Positions 53,202-62,300 of a stretch of DNA of 64,000 nt are shown here, one piece after another. The stretch is from positions 62,001 to 126,000 of the forward strand of contig CAWISK010000008.1 of NCBI GenBank assembly GCA_963838805.1, read 5' to 3'. Position 1 is the first letter of the stretch. Every line of letters begins with the position of its first letter. The notes under the pieces are model-generated. The model worked only from the letters and a program-made list of their open reading frames with translations, did no database searches and was not told the origin of the DNA. The position numbers and the translations under genes were made by a program. The stretch comes from CAVRQM01 sp963838805 (GTDB lineage: Bacteria > Pseudomonadota > Alphaproteobacteria > Acetobacterales > Acetobacteraceae).

Positions 53202-55648
53202 CACGCGGACTCCAAATGGGCGAATTCGTGCGCTTCCGCACCCGCCGCGCGTGCCTCCCACGGGTCGGATTGTGCGTGCGCCTGCGAAAGCAGGAACCGC
53301 TCGTGCAGCGCCGCCCGCGACACCGCATCCTGCGCCACGCGCTGGCGGACGAAGTCGATGCCGACGCGCTCGATCCAATGCGCGGTACGCTCCAGATAGC
53401 GCGCTTCCTCGCGAAAGAGTTGCAGGAAGGCGCCTGCATGTTCCAGCACCTCGGTATCCGTCGTGACCTTGCACAGCAATTCGGTGCCGCGCAGCTTCAC
53501 GCCGCCATTGCCGCCGACATGCAGCTCCCAGCCGCTCTCCACCGCGATCACCCCGAAATCCTTGATGGTGGACTCGGCGCAGTTGCGCGGACAGCCTGAG
53601 ACGGCCATCTTCACCTTCGCGGGCGTCCAGGTTCCCCAGCACATGCGTTCGAGCGCCACCCCCATCGACGTGGAATCCTGTGTACCAAAGCGGCACCATT
53701 CGGAACCGACGCAGGTCTTGACTGTGCGCAGTGCCTTGGCATAGGCGTGGCCCGAGACCATGCCGGCTGCATTGAGGTCGCGCCAGACATGCGGCAGTTG
53801 CTCGCGCCGCACGCCCAGCAGGTCGATGCGCTGCCCGCCCGTGATCTTCACGGTGGGGATCGCGTATTTGTCTACTACGTCGGCGATGGTGCGCAACTCG
53901 GCGGCGCTGGTCAGCCCGCCCCACATGCGCGGCACCACCGAAAACGTGCCGTCCTTCTGGATGTTGGCGTGCATCCGCTCGTTGGCGATCCGCGAGCGCG
54001 TGTCGTCGGTGTAGCCGCCCGGCCAGGCGCAGATCAGGTAGAAGTTCAGCGCCGGCCGGCACGCGGCGCACCCATCCGGCGTGGTCCAGCCCATCGCGCG
54101 CAGCACGGCGTGGACGCTGCGCAGTCGCTGCCGCACGATGGCCTGGCGCACCGCATCATGTCCGTGCGTCGTGCATCCGCACATCGGCTTGACCGCGGGT
54201 GCCGTGCTGTAGGCGTCCCCGGCGGCGTGCGCCAGAAGCGCCTCGACCTGGCCGGTGCAGCTGCCGCATGATCCCGACGCTTTTGTGCGCGCCCGCACCG
54301 CGTCTAGGGTAGTGAGGCCGTGCTCGGCGATGGCTGCAAGAATCGCCCTTTTCGACACGCCGTTGCAGCCGCAAATCTCGGCGCCGTCGGGCAGGGCGGC
54401 CACCGCGTCGCCTTCCGGCGTTGCCGTCGCGATGGCGGGGCCGAACACCAGCAGGTCGCGCATCGCCGAGACGTCGGTGCCGTGCCGCAGCAGGTCGAAA
54501 TACCAGGCGCTGTCGCGTGCGTCGCCATATAGGACCACGCCGATCAGCGTCTCACCGCGCAGCACCAGGCGCTTATGAATGCCGCGTGCCGCGTCGCGGA
54601 ACACCAGTTCCTCGTCGTCGGGGTGTTTGGCGGAGAAGTCGCCGGCCGAGAACATGTCGATGCCGGTGACTTTCAAGCGCGCGCCCGTCACCGACGGTTC
54701 GTATGCCGGTTCGGCCACGCCGGCGATGTGGTCGGCGCAGACCCGCGCCATGTCGTACAGCGGTGCCACCAGCCCGAACACCTGCCCGCGATGCTCGACG
54801 CACTCGCCCACGGCGAAGATGTCGGGATCGCTGGTGCGCATGGAATCATCGACGCGCACGCCGCGCCCGCAGATCAATCCTGAGTCGCGCGCCAGCGCCA
54901 TGTTGGGCCAGATGCCTACTGCCATCACCACCAGATCGGCCGGCAACTCCCGCCCGTCCGCGAGGCCCACCGCGCGCACCCGGTCGCCACCGAGCAGCGC
55001 CTGCGTGCTGGCCTCGGTCAGCACGGCGATGCCGCGCGCGCGCAGGTCGTCGGCCAGCAGCTCGCCGGACAGCGAATCGAGCTGGCGCTCCATGAGCGTG
55101 GGCGCCAGATGCACGACCGTCACCTCCATGCCGCGCCGCGACAGGCCGTGTGCTGCTTCCAGCCCCAGCAGGCCGCCGCCGATCACCACCGCGCGCCCAC
55201 CCTCGCGCGCGGCACGCTGCATGATTTCGACATCGGCGATGTCGCGAAAGCCCACGACTCCGGCAAGATCGCGCCCGGGAACAGGCAGCATCACCGGGTT
55301 CGAGCCGGTGGCCAGCAACAGCACATCATAGTGACGTGTCGTGCCGCGTTCGCCCGTGACGGTGCGCGCGCGGCGGTCGATGCCGACCGCCGCTTCGCCC
55401 GCGACCAGATCGATGTCATGCCGCGCGTACCAGGTGAGATCATGTGTGACAATGTCGGCAAACTGCTTCTCGCCCGCCAGCACCGGCGAGAGCATGATGC
55501 GGTTGTAGGTGCCGTGCGGCTCGGCGCCGAACACGGTGATGTCGAAGGCGCCGGTGGAGCGCGCGAGGATCTCCTCCAGCGCGCGGATGCCGGCCATGCC
55601 GTTGCCCACCAGAACGAGGCGGCGGCGGCGCGGAGTGATGGCGTTCAT
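53201..55648 (-). CDS. nirB: NADH-dependent assimilatory nitrite reductase large subunit NirB
   Basis: NirB reduces nitrite to ammonium with six electrons from NADH. Domains in order: FAD/NAD(P) oxidoreductase (LVLVGNGMAGIRALEEIL, LLLATGSNP, VVIGGGLLGLEAAHGL, FAVGECVEH); BFD [2Fe-2S] region (ICGCNGVSKRAIL, SGSCGSCTGQVEALL); a second Cys-rich BFD-like segment (MCGCTTHGHDAVRQAI); and the siroheme/[4Fe-4S] domain with TCVGSEWCRFGTQDS and SGCPRNCAEST. 815 residues, standard for NirB. ATG 55648 is 11 bp from the transporter stop. Siroheme comes from the CobA product. Frame intact. Confidence 0.95.
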   Translation of the reverse strand: MNAITPRRRRLVLVGNGMAGIRALEEILARSTGAFDITVFGAEPHGTYNRIMLSPVLAGEKQFADIVTHDLTWYARHDIDLVAGEAAVGIDRRARTVTGERGTTRHYDVLLLATGSNPVMLPVPGRDLAGVVGFRDIADVEIMQRAAREGGRAVVIGGGLLGLEAAHGLSRRGMEVTVVHLAPTLMERQLDSLSGELLADDLRARGIAVLTEASTQALLGGDRVRAVGLADGRELPADLVVMAVGIWPNMALARDSGLICGRGVRVDDSMRTSDPDIFAVGECVEHRGQVFGLVAPLYDMARVCADHIAGVAEPAYEPSVTGARLKVTGIDMFSAGDFSAKHPDDEELVFRDAARGIHKRLVLRGETLIGVVLYGDARDSAWYFDLLRHGTDVSAMRDLLVFGPAIATATPEGDAVAALPDGAEICGCNGVSKRAILAAIAEHGLTTLDAVRARTKASGSCGSCTGQVEALLAHAAGDAYSTAPAVKPMCGCTTHGHDAVRQAIVRQRLRSVHAVLRAMGWTTPDGCAACRPALNFYLICAWPGGYTDDTRSRIANERMHANIQKDGTFSVVPRMWGGLTSAAELRTIADVVDKYAIPTVKITGGQRIDLLGVRREQLPHVWRDLNAAGMVSGHAYAKALRTVKTCVGSEWCRFGTQDSTSMGVALERMCWGTWTPAKVKMAVSGCPRNCAESTIKDFGVIAVESGWELHVGGNGGVKLRGTELLCKVTTDTEVLEHAGAFLQLFREEARYLERTAHWIERVGIDFVRQRVAQDAVSRAALHERFLLSQAHAQSDPWEARAAGAEAHEFAHLESA

Positions 55649-55659
55649 GTCCCGCCCCC

Positions 55660-56869
55660 TCAGACGCGCGCCGCGCCGTGCAGCGCCGCCCAGTCGGTGC
55701 GCCAGCGCCGCCGCACGCCGGACAGGCAGACCAGCGCCGTCGTCGCCAAGGCCGCGAACAGCAGGAAGCCCGCGCCGTAGCCGCCGGTGAGCTGCCGCGA
55801 CCAGCCGAGGCTGGAGGCGAGATAGAAGCCGCCGACGCCGCCCGCCATGCCGACCAGGCCGGTCACGACGCCGATCTCGCGTCCGAAACGCTGCGGCACG
55901 AGTTGGAACACCGAGCCGTTGCCCATGCCGAGCGCCAGCATGCCCACCACGAATACCGGCACCGCGAGGCGGATGTCGGACAGCCCCGTGGCGATCGCGG
56001 CAAAGGCGCAGGCGGCAACGGCATAAAGCGCGGTGAGCGCGCGCGCGCCGCCGATGCGGTCGGCGACCGCGCCGCCCAGCGGCCGCACCAGCGAGCCCGC
56101 GAACACCACGGCAGCGGTGCAGTAGCCGGCGGTCACGGATGGCAGGCCGTACTGGTCGTTGAAGTAGATGGTGAGCGACGAGGCGAGGCCCACGAAACCG
56201 CCGAAGGTTACGGCGTAGAACGCCATCAGCCACCACGCATCGCCGCTGCGCAGCAGCCGCGCATAGGCGCCAAGCGGTCGTGGCGGCGGTGCCGCAGGGC
56301 TGTCCTTGGCGAGCACCGCGAACAGGATCAGGACCACCGCGAGCGGAATGGAGGCAAGCCCGATCACGCCCCGCCAGCCGACCGAAGCGGCGAGGCCGGG
56401 CGCGAACAATGCGGCGAGCACGGTGCCGGAATTGCCGGCGCCGGCGATCCCCAGCGCCATGCCCTGATGTTCGGGCGGGTACCAGGAGGAGGCGAGCGGC
56501 AGGGCCACCGCGAACGACGCGCCCGCGAGGCCGAGCACCACCCCCAGCAGCAGGAGGCCGGGCAGGCTGTCCACCCGCCACGCCCAGGCCGCGAGCAAGC
56601 CGGCGATCACCACGGCCTGCGCGCCGATGCCCACGCGCCGAGCGCGAAACCGCTCCACGAGTGCCCCAAGCGACCACTCGCAACACCGCCCCGGCCAGCA
56701 CCGGGACCGCCACCATCAAGCCCTTCTGCGCCGCATCCAGGTGCAGGTCGCGGGCGATGGCGACGCCGAGCGGCCCCAGCAGCACCCAGACCATGAAGCT
56801 CGCATCGAAATACAGCAGCGACGCGACAAGCGTGGGGAGATGCCCCGCGCGGAGGAACGACTTCATCAT
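55660..56869 (-). CDS. narK: Nitrate/nitrite MFS transporter (NarK/NasA type; frameshifted)
   Basis: The major-facilitator protein has about twelve helices. It begins LVASLLYFDASFMVWVLLGPLGVAIA, then ASFAVALPLASSWYPPEHQGMALGIAGAGNSGT (nitrate signature 1 region) and MGNGSVFQLVPQRFGREIGVVTGLVGMAGGVGGF (signature 2). It should take up nitrate and export nitrite. One extra base near 56668 separates LRVVAWGT from GALVERFRARRVG. The overall length (403 codons plus one base) fits a single insertion. ATG 56869 has GGGAG upstream. It is the first gene of the operon, with a sigma-54 promoter match 124 bp ahead. Confidence 0.88.
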
Positions 56870-56934
56870 GGCGCGCTCCCGCCGGGCCGTTTCGGCCGGC
56901 ATGGCGGGGCAGCGCTGGCCCGCCAGAAAACACA

Positions 56935-56948
56935 CGGGCGGACGCCCG
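56935..56948 (-). terminator. Leader hairpin with U-rich tail before narK (possible attenuator)
   Basis: Read on the minus strand, CGGGCGTCCGCCCG folds into a short GC-rich stem and is followed by TGTGTTTT. It lies about 65 nt before the narK start and downstream of the sigma-54 promoter. This is where an NasT-controlled leader terminator would be expected. The stem is short, so this is tentative. Confidence 0.4.
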
Positions 56949-56992
56949 GAGAGACGCTGACCTCCTCATTGAGGCCGGCGGATGGAGATTAC

Positions 56993-57007
56993 GCAATGCA
57001 CGTGCCA
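56993..57007 (-). promoter_or_regulatory. Sigma-54 (RpoN) promoter of the nitrate-assimilation operon
   Basis: On the minus strand 57007 to 56993 reads TGGCACG-TGCA-TTGC, a full match to the -24/-12 consensus TGGCACG-N4-TTGC with the correct spacing. It lies 124 bp upstream of narK, in the right direction. Nitrogen-assimilation genes are classic NtrC/sigma-54 targets, so the operon narK-nirB-nirD-nasA-cobA-ybiB is probably induced in nitrogen limitation. A short hairpin CCTC-ATT-GAGG at 56964-56974 lies just downstream in the expected leader. Confidence 0.8.
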
Positions 57008-57060
57008 GCACTAGGATGCCGGATGAGGCTACTTGCCGCTCTGGCCTAGCTGGCTAAGTG

Positions 57061-57197
57061 GGCAATTCACTGATGTAAGAATTGTCAACTTGCCTACAAT
57101 GCGGCCTTTTGTGGTCCTTACCGCCCGGAGAACGCCGTCAAAGTAGGCACATTGCGAGGTCCCCTCCGGGCGGGCCTGCGCTCATCAGTGGCGCAGG
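57061..57197. promoter_or_regulatory. Structured region between nasT and narK: three inverted repeats
   Basis: Three inverted repeats lie in the 394-bp non-coding stretch 56870-57263. GGCAATTC (57061-57068) and GAATTGTC (57079-57086) are spaced ten bases apart, like a regulator operator. CCGCCCGGA (57121-57129) pairs perfectly with TCCGGGCGG (57165-57173). CCTGCGC (57175-57181) pairs with GCGCAGG (57191-57197) around a nine-base loop, immediately after the nasT stop. The last two would be in any transcript reading from nasT into narK and could be a terminator or ANTAR-type RNA targets. The first lies upstream of the sigma-54 promoter, where an activator would bind. Confidence 0.5.
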
Positions 57198-57263
57198 GCT
57201 GAGCCAGTGGGGTGAAGTGGCGGACAGCGGTGACACGGGGATACGCCTGCGAACCGATACCGG

Positions 57264-57830
57264 TTACCGGCCTCTATCCGTTTGCTCGCCCATCAGCGAG
57301 CGCGCCACTTCGACCATTCGCACCCGCCTTCGCATGGCCTGGCGTTGCAGCCACCGGTGCGCCTCCGCCTCGCTGACCCGCCGGTCTCGGATCAGGACAG
57401 CCTTTGCGCGGTCGATGATGCTGCGCTCCTCGATCCGCCGCTCGGAGCGACGCAGCGCCTCGCGCTGCTGCTCCTGCTGCCGGAACAGGGCGATGGCGGC
57501 GCGCAGGGTCGGCCTGAGATCGAGGGGCGCGGCGCCTGTAACGAAGTAGGACAGCACGCCGGCGCGGATTGCTTCTTCCATGAATGCCGGGTCGTCGGCC
57601 TCCGCCAACAGCACCACCGGGCGCGGCTCGATCTGCCGTATGCGCTCCAGCGCGCCACGATCGGGGCACGCCAAGCTCACGAGCACCACGTCGGGGCGGT
57701 GCGCCGCGGCGGTGCCGTGCGTCGGCGCACCCGATGCGATGCGGGTAATCGTCAGCGCCGGATCGCGCTGCAATGTGGCGGCGAGATCGCGCGCACCTAC
57801 GGAATTGTCGTCAACCAGCAGGATCTTCAC
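57264..57830 (-). CDS. nasT: NasT-type ANTAR response regulator (nitrate antiterminator)
   Basis: The N-terminal receiver-like domain begins VKILLVDDNSVGARDL. It includes RPDVVLVSLACPDRGAL, in which the normal phospho-Asp position is occupied by Ser/Leu-type residues, as is common in NasT/AmiR pseudo-receivers. The C-terminal ANTAR domain (ERRIEERSIIDRAKAVLIRDRRVSEAEAHRWLQRQAMRRRVRMVEVARSL) binds paired hairpins in leader RNA and prevents termination when nitrate is present. GTG 57830 was chosen because the domain starts there; GTG 57845 is possible. NasT usually works with the nitrate sensor NasS, which is not next to it here. Confidence 0.88.
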   Translation of the reverse strand: MKILLVDDNSVGARDLAATLQRDPALTITRIASGAPTHGTAAAHRPDVVLVSLACPDRGALERIRQIEPRPVVLLAEADDPAFMEEAIRAGVLSYFVTGAAPLDLRPTLRAAIALFRQQEQQREALRRSERRIEERSIIDRAKAVLIRDRRVSEAEAHRWLQRQAMRRRVRMVEVARSLMGEQTDRGR

Positions 57831-57909
57831 GCAACCAGCCAGCACCTGTCCGAGATCGTGTGCTGCGGTGCAATATGCGGGCCATCGGGCTCGCGCCCGC
57901 CTGGGCGGC

Positions 57910-59116
57910 TCAGTGGTTGCCGCTCATCTCCAGGTCCGGGCCGGCGCCCTGGGTGACGATCCCGAGCCCGCCGGCGCCCACGGCGTTGTTCGTGATGTGG
58001 ACGCTGCGCGCGCGGTGCAGGATCAGAATGGCTGCCTGGCCTGGCGTCGGCGCGATGCTGTTGTCACTGAGCAGGATATCCGTAGGCCGGCCGCTATGCG
58101 CCGTCGGGCCGGTGTCCCTGACCTCGATGCCGCTGTGGCTGGCGCCGCTGATCGTATTGCCGCGCACGACGCCATGAACCACCGGACCGTTCACCGCGAT
58201 GCCGTTGCCGATCACGGTGCGGATCGTGTTGCCGGTCACCTGGAAATTCGCCTGCGGCCCGGCCACGTCGATGCCGGCGCCGCCCTGGGTCACGTTCTGG
58301 ATCGTGTTGCCGATGATCCGGTGGCCGCTGGAATAGGGCACGATTTTCGCGTTTTCATAGAGGATGATGTCGTTGCCGGTCACGAGATTGCCCTGGATCA
58401 GGCAGTCGCGCGTGGTCGGGTCGATGTCGATGCCGTCCCAGCCATGTTTCATCTCGGGCCGGCGGCCGCGCGAGTTGCTGGCCACGTCGTTGTCCAGGAT
58501 CTGCACGCGACTGGCCGGAACCGCGTCGTTGCGGCCGGGATGGCCCTTGCCTATGACGTAGATGCCGTTGGCTTCGTTGTCGTGGACCCGGTCATGCGAC
58601 ACCGTCACGTCCGAGCCGCGCACGTCGATGCCGTTGCCGCCGGCCGCATACACCTCCAGGTCGTGGATGCTGACGTGCGAGCTGCTCCACCTCACGCTGA
58701 TGCCGTCGGTGCCCTTGCCGCCGAACGAGGTCGGATTGCCGGCGTCCAGGCTGAACCCGGAGAGGTCCACGTTGCTCGCCCCGGTCACCTGACGATCGCC
58801 GCCGACCTGGATAATCGGGAAATTTGGCACGGTCGCTGCCCGCAGCACGGTCCGGCCGATGCCGGCGCCGCGCAGCACCGTATCGGAGCCGACGGCAAGG
58901 GTTCCCGAGATCAGGCAGGTGCCGGCCGAGAGCTGCACCGTGCCGCCGCTTGCAAGCGCCGCCTGGATCGCGCTGGTCGCGTCGTCGCCAGCGCAGGCGA
59001 CCCGCCCGGCGGCACGGGCTGAGCCTGGATTGAACAGGGCCAGGCCGAGCAGGAGCGGCAAGCCACGGAACGGTGGCCTTCATGCGCGAGCGGATCAGAC
59101 GAGGCCGCGCCGTCAT
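57910..59116 (-). CDS. Secreted right-handed parallel beta-helix protein (frameshift in signal region)
   Basis: After a signal ending NPGSARAAG the protein begins DDATSAIQAALASGGTVQLSAGTC, the usual opening of polysaccharide-lyase-like beta-helices. It then continues as repeated coils of about 22 residues with G-N-x-I/G-I-x-V patterns (NGIDVRGSDVTVSHDRVHDN, ANGIYVIGKG, HRIIGNTIQNV, GNGIAVNGPVVHG, SGIEVRDTG). This is the PbH1/NosD-like fold. Lyase or hydrolase activity is possible, but no catalytic site is recognisable. The ATG at 59116 (MTARPRLIRSRMKATV) is separated from the hydrophobic signal PLLLGLALF by one indel near 59070. It lies between nasT and secB. Confidence 0.7.
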
Positions 59117-59127
59117 CGCGTCCGCAC

Positions 59128-59670
59128 TCAGGCGATCGTCGGCGCCTGTGCGGCGCCATTGCCCGCGGCAGCGGCCTGCGCGCGCCGGCTCTGCCACAGC
59201 GCCACGAAGTCGATCGGCTGCAACAGCACCGGCGGAAAGCCGCCATCGCGGGTCACGTCGGCCAGGATGTTGCGCGCGAAGGGAAACAGGATGCGCGGGC
59301 ATTCGACCAGCAGCACCGGCTCCACCGCATTGTCCGGCACCCCGGTCAGCGTGAAGATGCCGCCATAGGACAGCTCGGCCAGAAAGACCCGCTTGGCGGG
59401 ATCGGCGGGCGCCGCCTCGGCGTTGGCCGTGGGTTCGCTCGCCTCGGTGCGGATTTCCAGCACGACTTCATAGACGTTCTGGCCGTCCTGGATGCGCCGG
59501 GCCTGCACGTCCAGATTGATGTCCACCCGAGGTGCGGAGCGCAGCGTCGTGTAGATCGCCGGGGCGTTGGGCACCTCGAAGGACAGATCCTTCACATACT
59601 GGATGTTCACCACCAGCGGCGGCACGGGCTGGGCCTGCTGCGGCTGCGGCGCGGAGGCGGTCTCGGACAT
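59128..59670 (-). CDS. secB: Protein-export chaperone SecB
   Basis: SecB binds unfolded precursor proteins and passes them to SecA. The fold is clear: VVNIQYVKDLSFEVPNAPAIY, VDINLDVQARRI, YEVVLEIRTEA, KRVFLAELSYGGIFTLTGV, LLVECPRILFPFARNILADVTRDGGFPPVLLQPIDFVALW. GGAGAAA precedes ATG 59670. 180 residues; the Gln/Pro/Ala extensions at both ends are usual in this class. In related genomes it is next to dnaQ on one side and a Tim44-like gene on the other. Here dnaQ is 13 kb away. Confidence 0.95.
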   Translation of the reverse strand: MSETASAPQPQQAQPVPPLVVNIQYVKDLSFEVPNAPAIYTTLRSAPRVDINLDVQARRIQDGQNVYEVVLEIRTEASEPTANAEAAPADPAKRVFLAELSYGGIFTLTGVPDNAVEPVLLVECPRILFPFARNILADVTRDGGFPPVLLQPIDFVALWQSRRAQAAAAGNGAAQAPTIA

Positions 59671-59743
59671 CGGCTTTCTCCAGTGGGCGCGCGGCGGTAG
59701 CACAGGCAGGGAGGAAGCGGAAGCGGCCCCCGGGGTGGCCGCC

Positions 59744-60298
59744 TCAGGCCCGCCAGACCAGCGATTGTGGGGCGGCGGCCGTCGGGTCGCAGCGCAGGAA
59801 CTCGCCGTTCTGCAGGCTGGTGCCGGTCAGGCTGAGGATGAACCCCCAATGGCTCACGACAACCGTGTGCTCCCAGTCCGGCAGCGCCGCCATCTCGGCG
59901 CGGAACAGCGCCGCGCGGCCGATCACGTCCTGCGCCGGCTCCTCGATAGCCGGCCACCAGACCTCGTCGAGCCGGGAGAAATCCAGCTCCGGCCAGGCGC
60001 GCGCCAGGGCCGCGCGGGGCGAGCCGACATCGCAGGAGAAAGCATAGCGCTCCCGCACCACCGGGTTGACCCGCACCGGCAGGCCAAGGCGGCGCGCCAG
60101 CGGGGATGCGGTCTGCAGCGCCCTGGTGTAGGGGGAGGCGATGATGTGGCGCACATCCTCGTCCGCCAGGGCCGCGGCCGCACGCTCGGCCTGCTGTTGC
60201 CCAAGCTCGGTCAGCCCCGGATCGGGAATGCCCGGATCGCGCCGGGTCGCGGTGAAGGCGGCATTGAAGGCACTCTGGCCGTGGCGCAGCAGAATCAT
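59744..60298 (-). CDS. Histidine phosphatase family protein (phosphoglycerate-mutase-like)
   Basis: 184 residues with the branch-1 histidine phosphatase pattern: ILLRHGQSAFNAAF (catalytic RHG), GLTELGQQQAERAA, IIASPYTRALQTA (second phosphate-binding Arg), VRERYAF (acid/base Glu) and TVVVSHWGFILSL (second catalytic His). The substrate could be a sugar phosphate, a nucleotide or a phosphoprotein. It is in the same direction as secB, 74 bp upstream, and divergent from the Tim44-like gene. Confidence 0.88.
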   Translation of the reverse strand: MILLRHGQSAFNAAFTATRRDPGIPDPGLTELGQQQAERAAAALADEDVRHIIASPYTRALQTASPLARRLGLPVRVNPVVRERYAFSCDVGSPRAALARAWPELDFSRLDEVWWPAIEEPAQDVIGRAALFRAEMAALPDWEHTVVVSHWGFILSLTGTSLQNGEFLRCDPTAAAPQSLVWRA

Positions 60299-60396
60299 TT
60301 GGCCGGATTAGCGGCCGGGCGGGCGGCAGGCAACGCGGCTTGGTTGTGCGCGACCGCGCTGCTGCTTATGTGAAGCGCCTTCAAGGAGTCACGGGC

Positions 60397-61056
60397 ATGG
60401 AGTCCGGTTTCCCCATCGACCTGATCCTGTTCGGCATGATCGCGGGTTTCCTGGTGCTGCGGCTGCGCAGCATCCTGGGCCGGCGGACAGGGTTCGAGCG
60501 GTCGCAGGACGCGCGCATCCGGCCCAATGCCGGCCTGGGCGGGCGGGTGATCGATGTCGTGCCCGAGCCGGTGCCGCCGGCGCCGACCCGACCGCTGCCG
60601 GACGCGGCCTCCCCGGCTGGGCAGGCGTTGGCACGGATGCACCGGATCGACGGCAATTTCTCCGCCGTGCGTTTCCTGGACGGCGCCGAGCAGGCGTTCC
60701 GCATCATCGTCGGCGCGTTCACCAGCGGCGATCGGCGCGACGCTTGCGGCCGCTGCTGACGGAGGAGACGCTGCACGCCTTCGAGGCGGCGATCGCGGCC
60801 CACGAGGAGCGCGGCGAGACGCAGCGCACGGAGATCCGCGACGATCCAGTCCGCCACGATCGAGCAGGCGGCGCTGGCCGGCACTATCGCCGACATCACA
60901 GTGCGGTTCGTCTCCGATCAGGTGAACATGACCCTGGGCGCCGACGGGCAGGTGCTGTCCGGGACCGATGCCGTGACCGAGATCGTCGATGTCTGGACCT
61001 TCCAGCGCGAGCTGTCGGTGGCCGATCCGGCCTGGCGCCTGGCCCGTACTGCTTGA
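60397..61056 (+). CDS. Tim44/TimA family adaptor protein (two frameshifts)
   Basis: AAGGAG precedes ATG 60397. The protein starts MESGFPIDLILFGMIAGFLVLRLRSILGRRTGFE, an N-terminal membrane segment typical of bacterial Tim44-like (TimA) proteins. After a linker the Tim44 domain appears: MHRIDGNFSAVRFLDGAEQAFRIIVGAFTSGD, then LRPLLTEETLHAFEAAIAAHEERGE and AALAGTIADITVRFVSDQVN. A lost base near 60748 and a gained base near 60843 cancel, giving a normal length of about 220 residues; the stop (61056 or 61070) is uncertain. It may link membrane-protein insertion or complex assembly to secretion. It is found beside secB and mltA across the class. Confidence 0.8.
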
Positions 61057-61069
61057 CGAAGCCGGGCTG

Positions 61070-62300
61070 ATGCGGCTGCGATCCTGGCTGGCGCTGCTGG
61101 CGCCGGCGCTGCTCTCCATCTCCGCCTGCACCACGCCACAAGCCACCTGGCGCCAAGGCGCGAGCTGCGCTGACGCTGCGCCCGGTGGCCTTCGCCGCGC
61201 TGCCCGGCTGGGCCGAGGACAATCCGGCGCAGGCCCTGCCACCGTTTCTGGCGTCCTGTGCCAGCATCGAGGCGATGGCGCCCGACCAGTCGCTCGGCGG
61301 TGCGGGTACGGCCGCGGCACTCGGCGGCAAGCCCTCCGCATGGCGGCCGGCCTGCGACGCCGCGCGGACGGTCCCCGCTGGCGACAGTGCCGCGGCGCGC
61401 CGCTTCTTCGAGACCTGGTTCCAGCCCTACGCCATCTCCAACGCGACAGACGGCAGCGCGCAGGGCCTGTTCACCGGCTACTACGAGCCGGAAGTGGCGG
61501 GCAGCCGCTCGCCGGGGGGCGGCTATACCGTGCCGCTGCTGCGCACCCCCGACGATCTGGTGCGGGTCGATCTCGGCCAGTTCGCCGACGATCTGAAGGG
61601 CCGCAGCATCACCGGGCGGATCAGCGGCAGCCGGTTCGTGCCGTACTACGATCGCGCGCAGATCGAGGCGGGTGCTTTGGCCAGCGAGCGCCTGGGCCTG
61701 CTCTGGCTGGCCGACCCGATCGACGCCTTCGTATTGCAGATCCAGGGCTCGGGGCGGGTGCGCCTGCCGGACGGGCATGTGGTGCGCGTGTCTTATGCGG
61801 GCCAGAACGGGCGGCCTTATGTGCCGATCGGCCGGGTGCTGGCGGACCGCGGCGACATCCCGCTGTCGCAGGTGTCGATGCAGTCGATCCGCGCGTGGCT
61901 GGCGGCGCATCCGGAGCAGGCGGCGCAGATCATGGATCAGAACCCGTCCTTCGTGTTCTTCCGCGAAATCGACGGCCTGCCCGACGATGAGGGGCCGCCG
62001 GGCGCGCTGGGTGCGGCTCTGACGCCGGGGCGGTCGATCGCGGTCGATCGCCACTTCCTGCCTCTCGGTGCCCCCGTGTTCGTGGTCACGACCGATCCGC
62101 TGACCCATGCGCCGTTCCGCCGGCTGATGCAGGCGCAGGATCTGGGTGGTGCGATCCGTGGCCCGGTGCGCGCCGACATCTTCTGGGGATGGGGCAGGGA
62201 TGCCGAGGCGCGGGGCGGGCTGATGAAGGAACAGGGCAGCGACTACGTTCTGCTGCCGCGCGCGACCGGGGCCGCGACCACGACCGCCTCGCTGCCATGA
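61070..62300 (+). CDS. mltA: Membrane-bound lytic murein transglycosylase A (frameshifted near N-terminus)
   Basis: A lipoprotein signal (LLAPALLSISACTT) is followed, after one extra base near 61140, by TLRPVAFAALPGWAED and the MltA barrel: RRFFETWFQPYAISN, GLFTGYYEPEVAGS, LQIQGSGRVRLPDGHVVRVSYAGQNGRPYVPIGRVL, NPSFVFFRE, PGRSIAVDRHFLPLGAPVFV and the 3D-domain ending VRADIFWGWG with the catalytic Asp. It cleaves glycan strands from the outer membrane. ATG 61070 overlaps the alternative stop of the Tim44-like gene. The stop overlaps the lutA start (ATGA). Confidence 0.88.

Noticed and set aside
53201..56935. One 1,244-codon frame joining the transporter N-terminus and NirB
   Set aside because: The join is created by the frameshift in narK; the middle of the frame has no similarity, and NirB starts properly at 55648.
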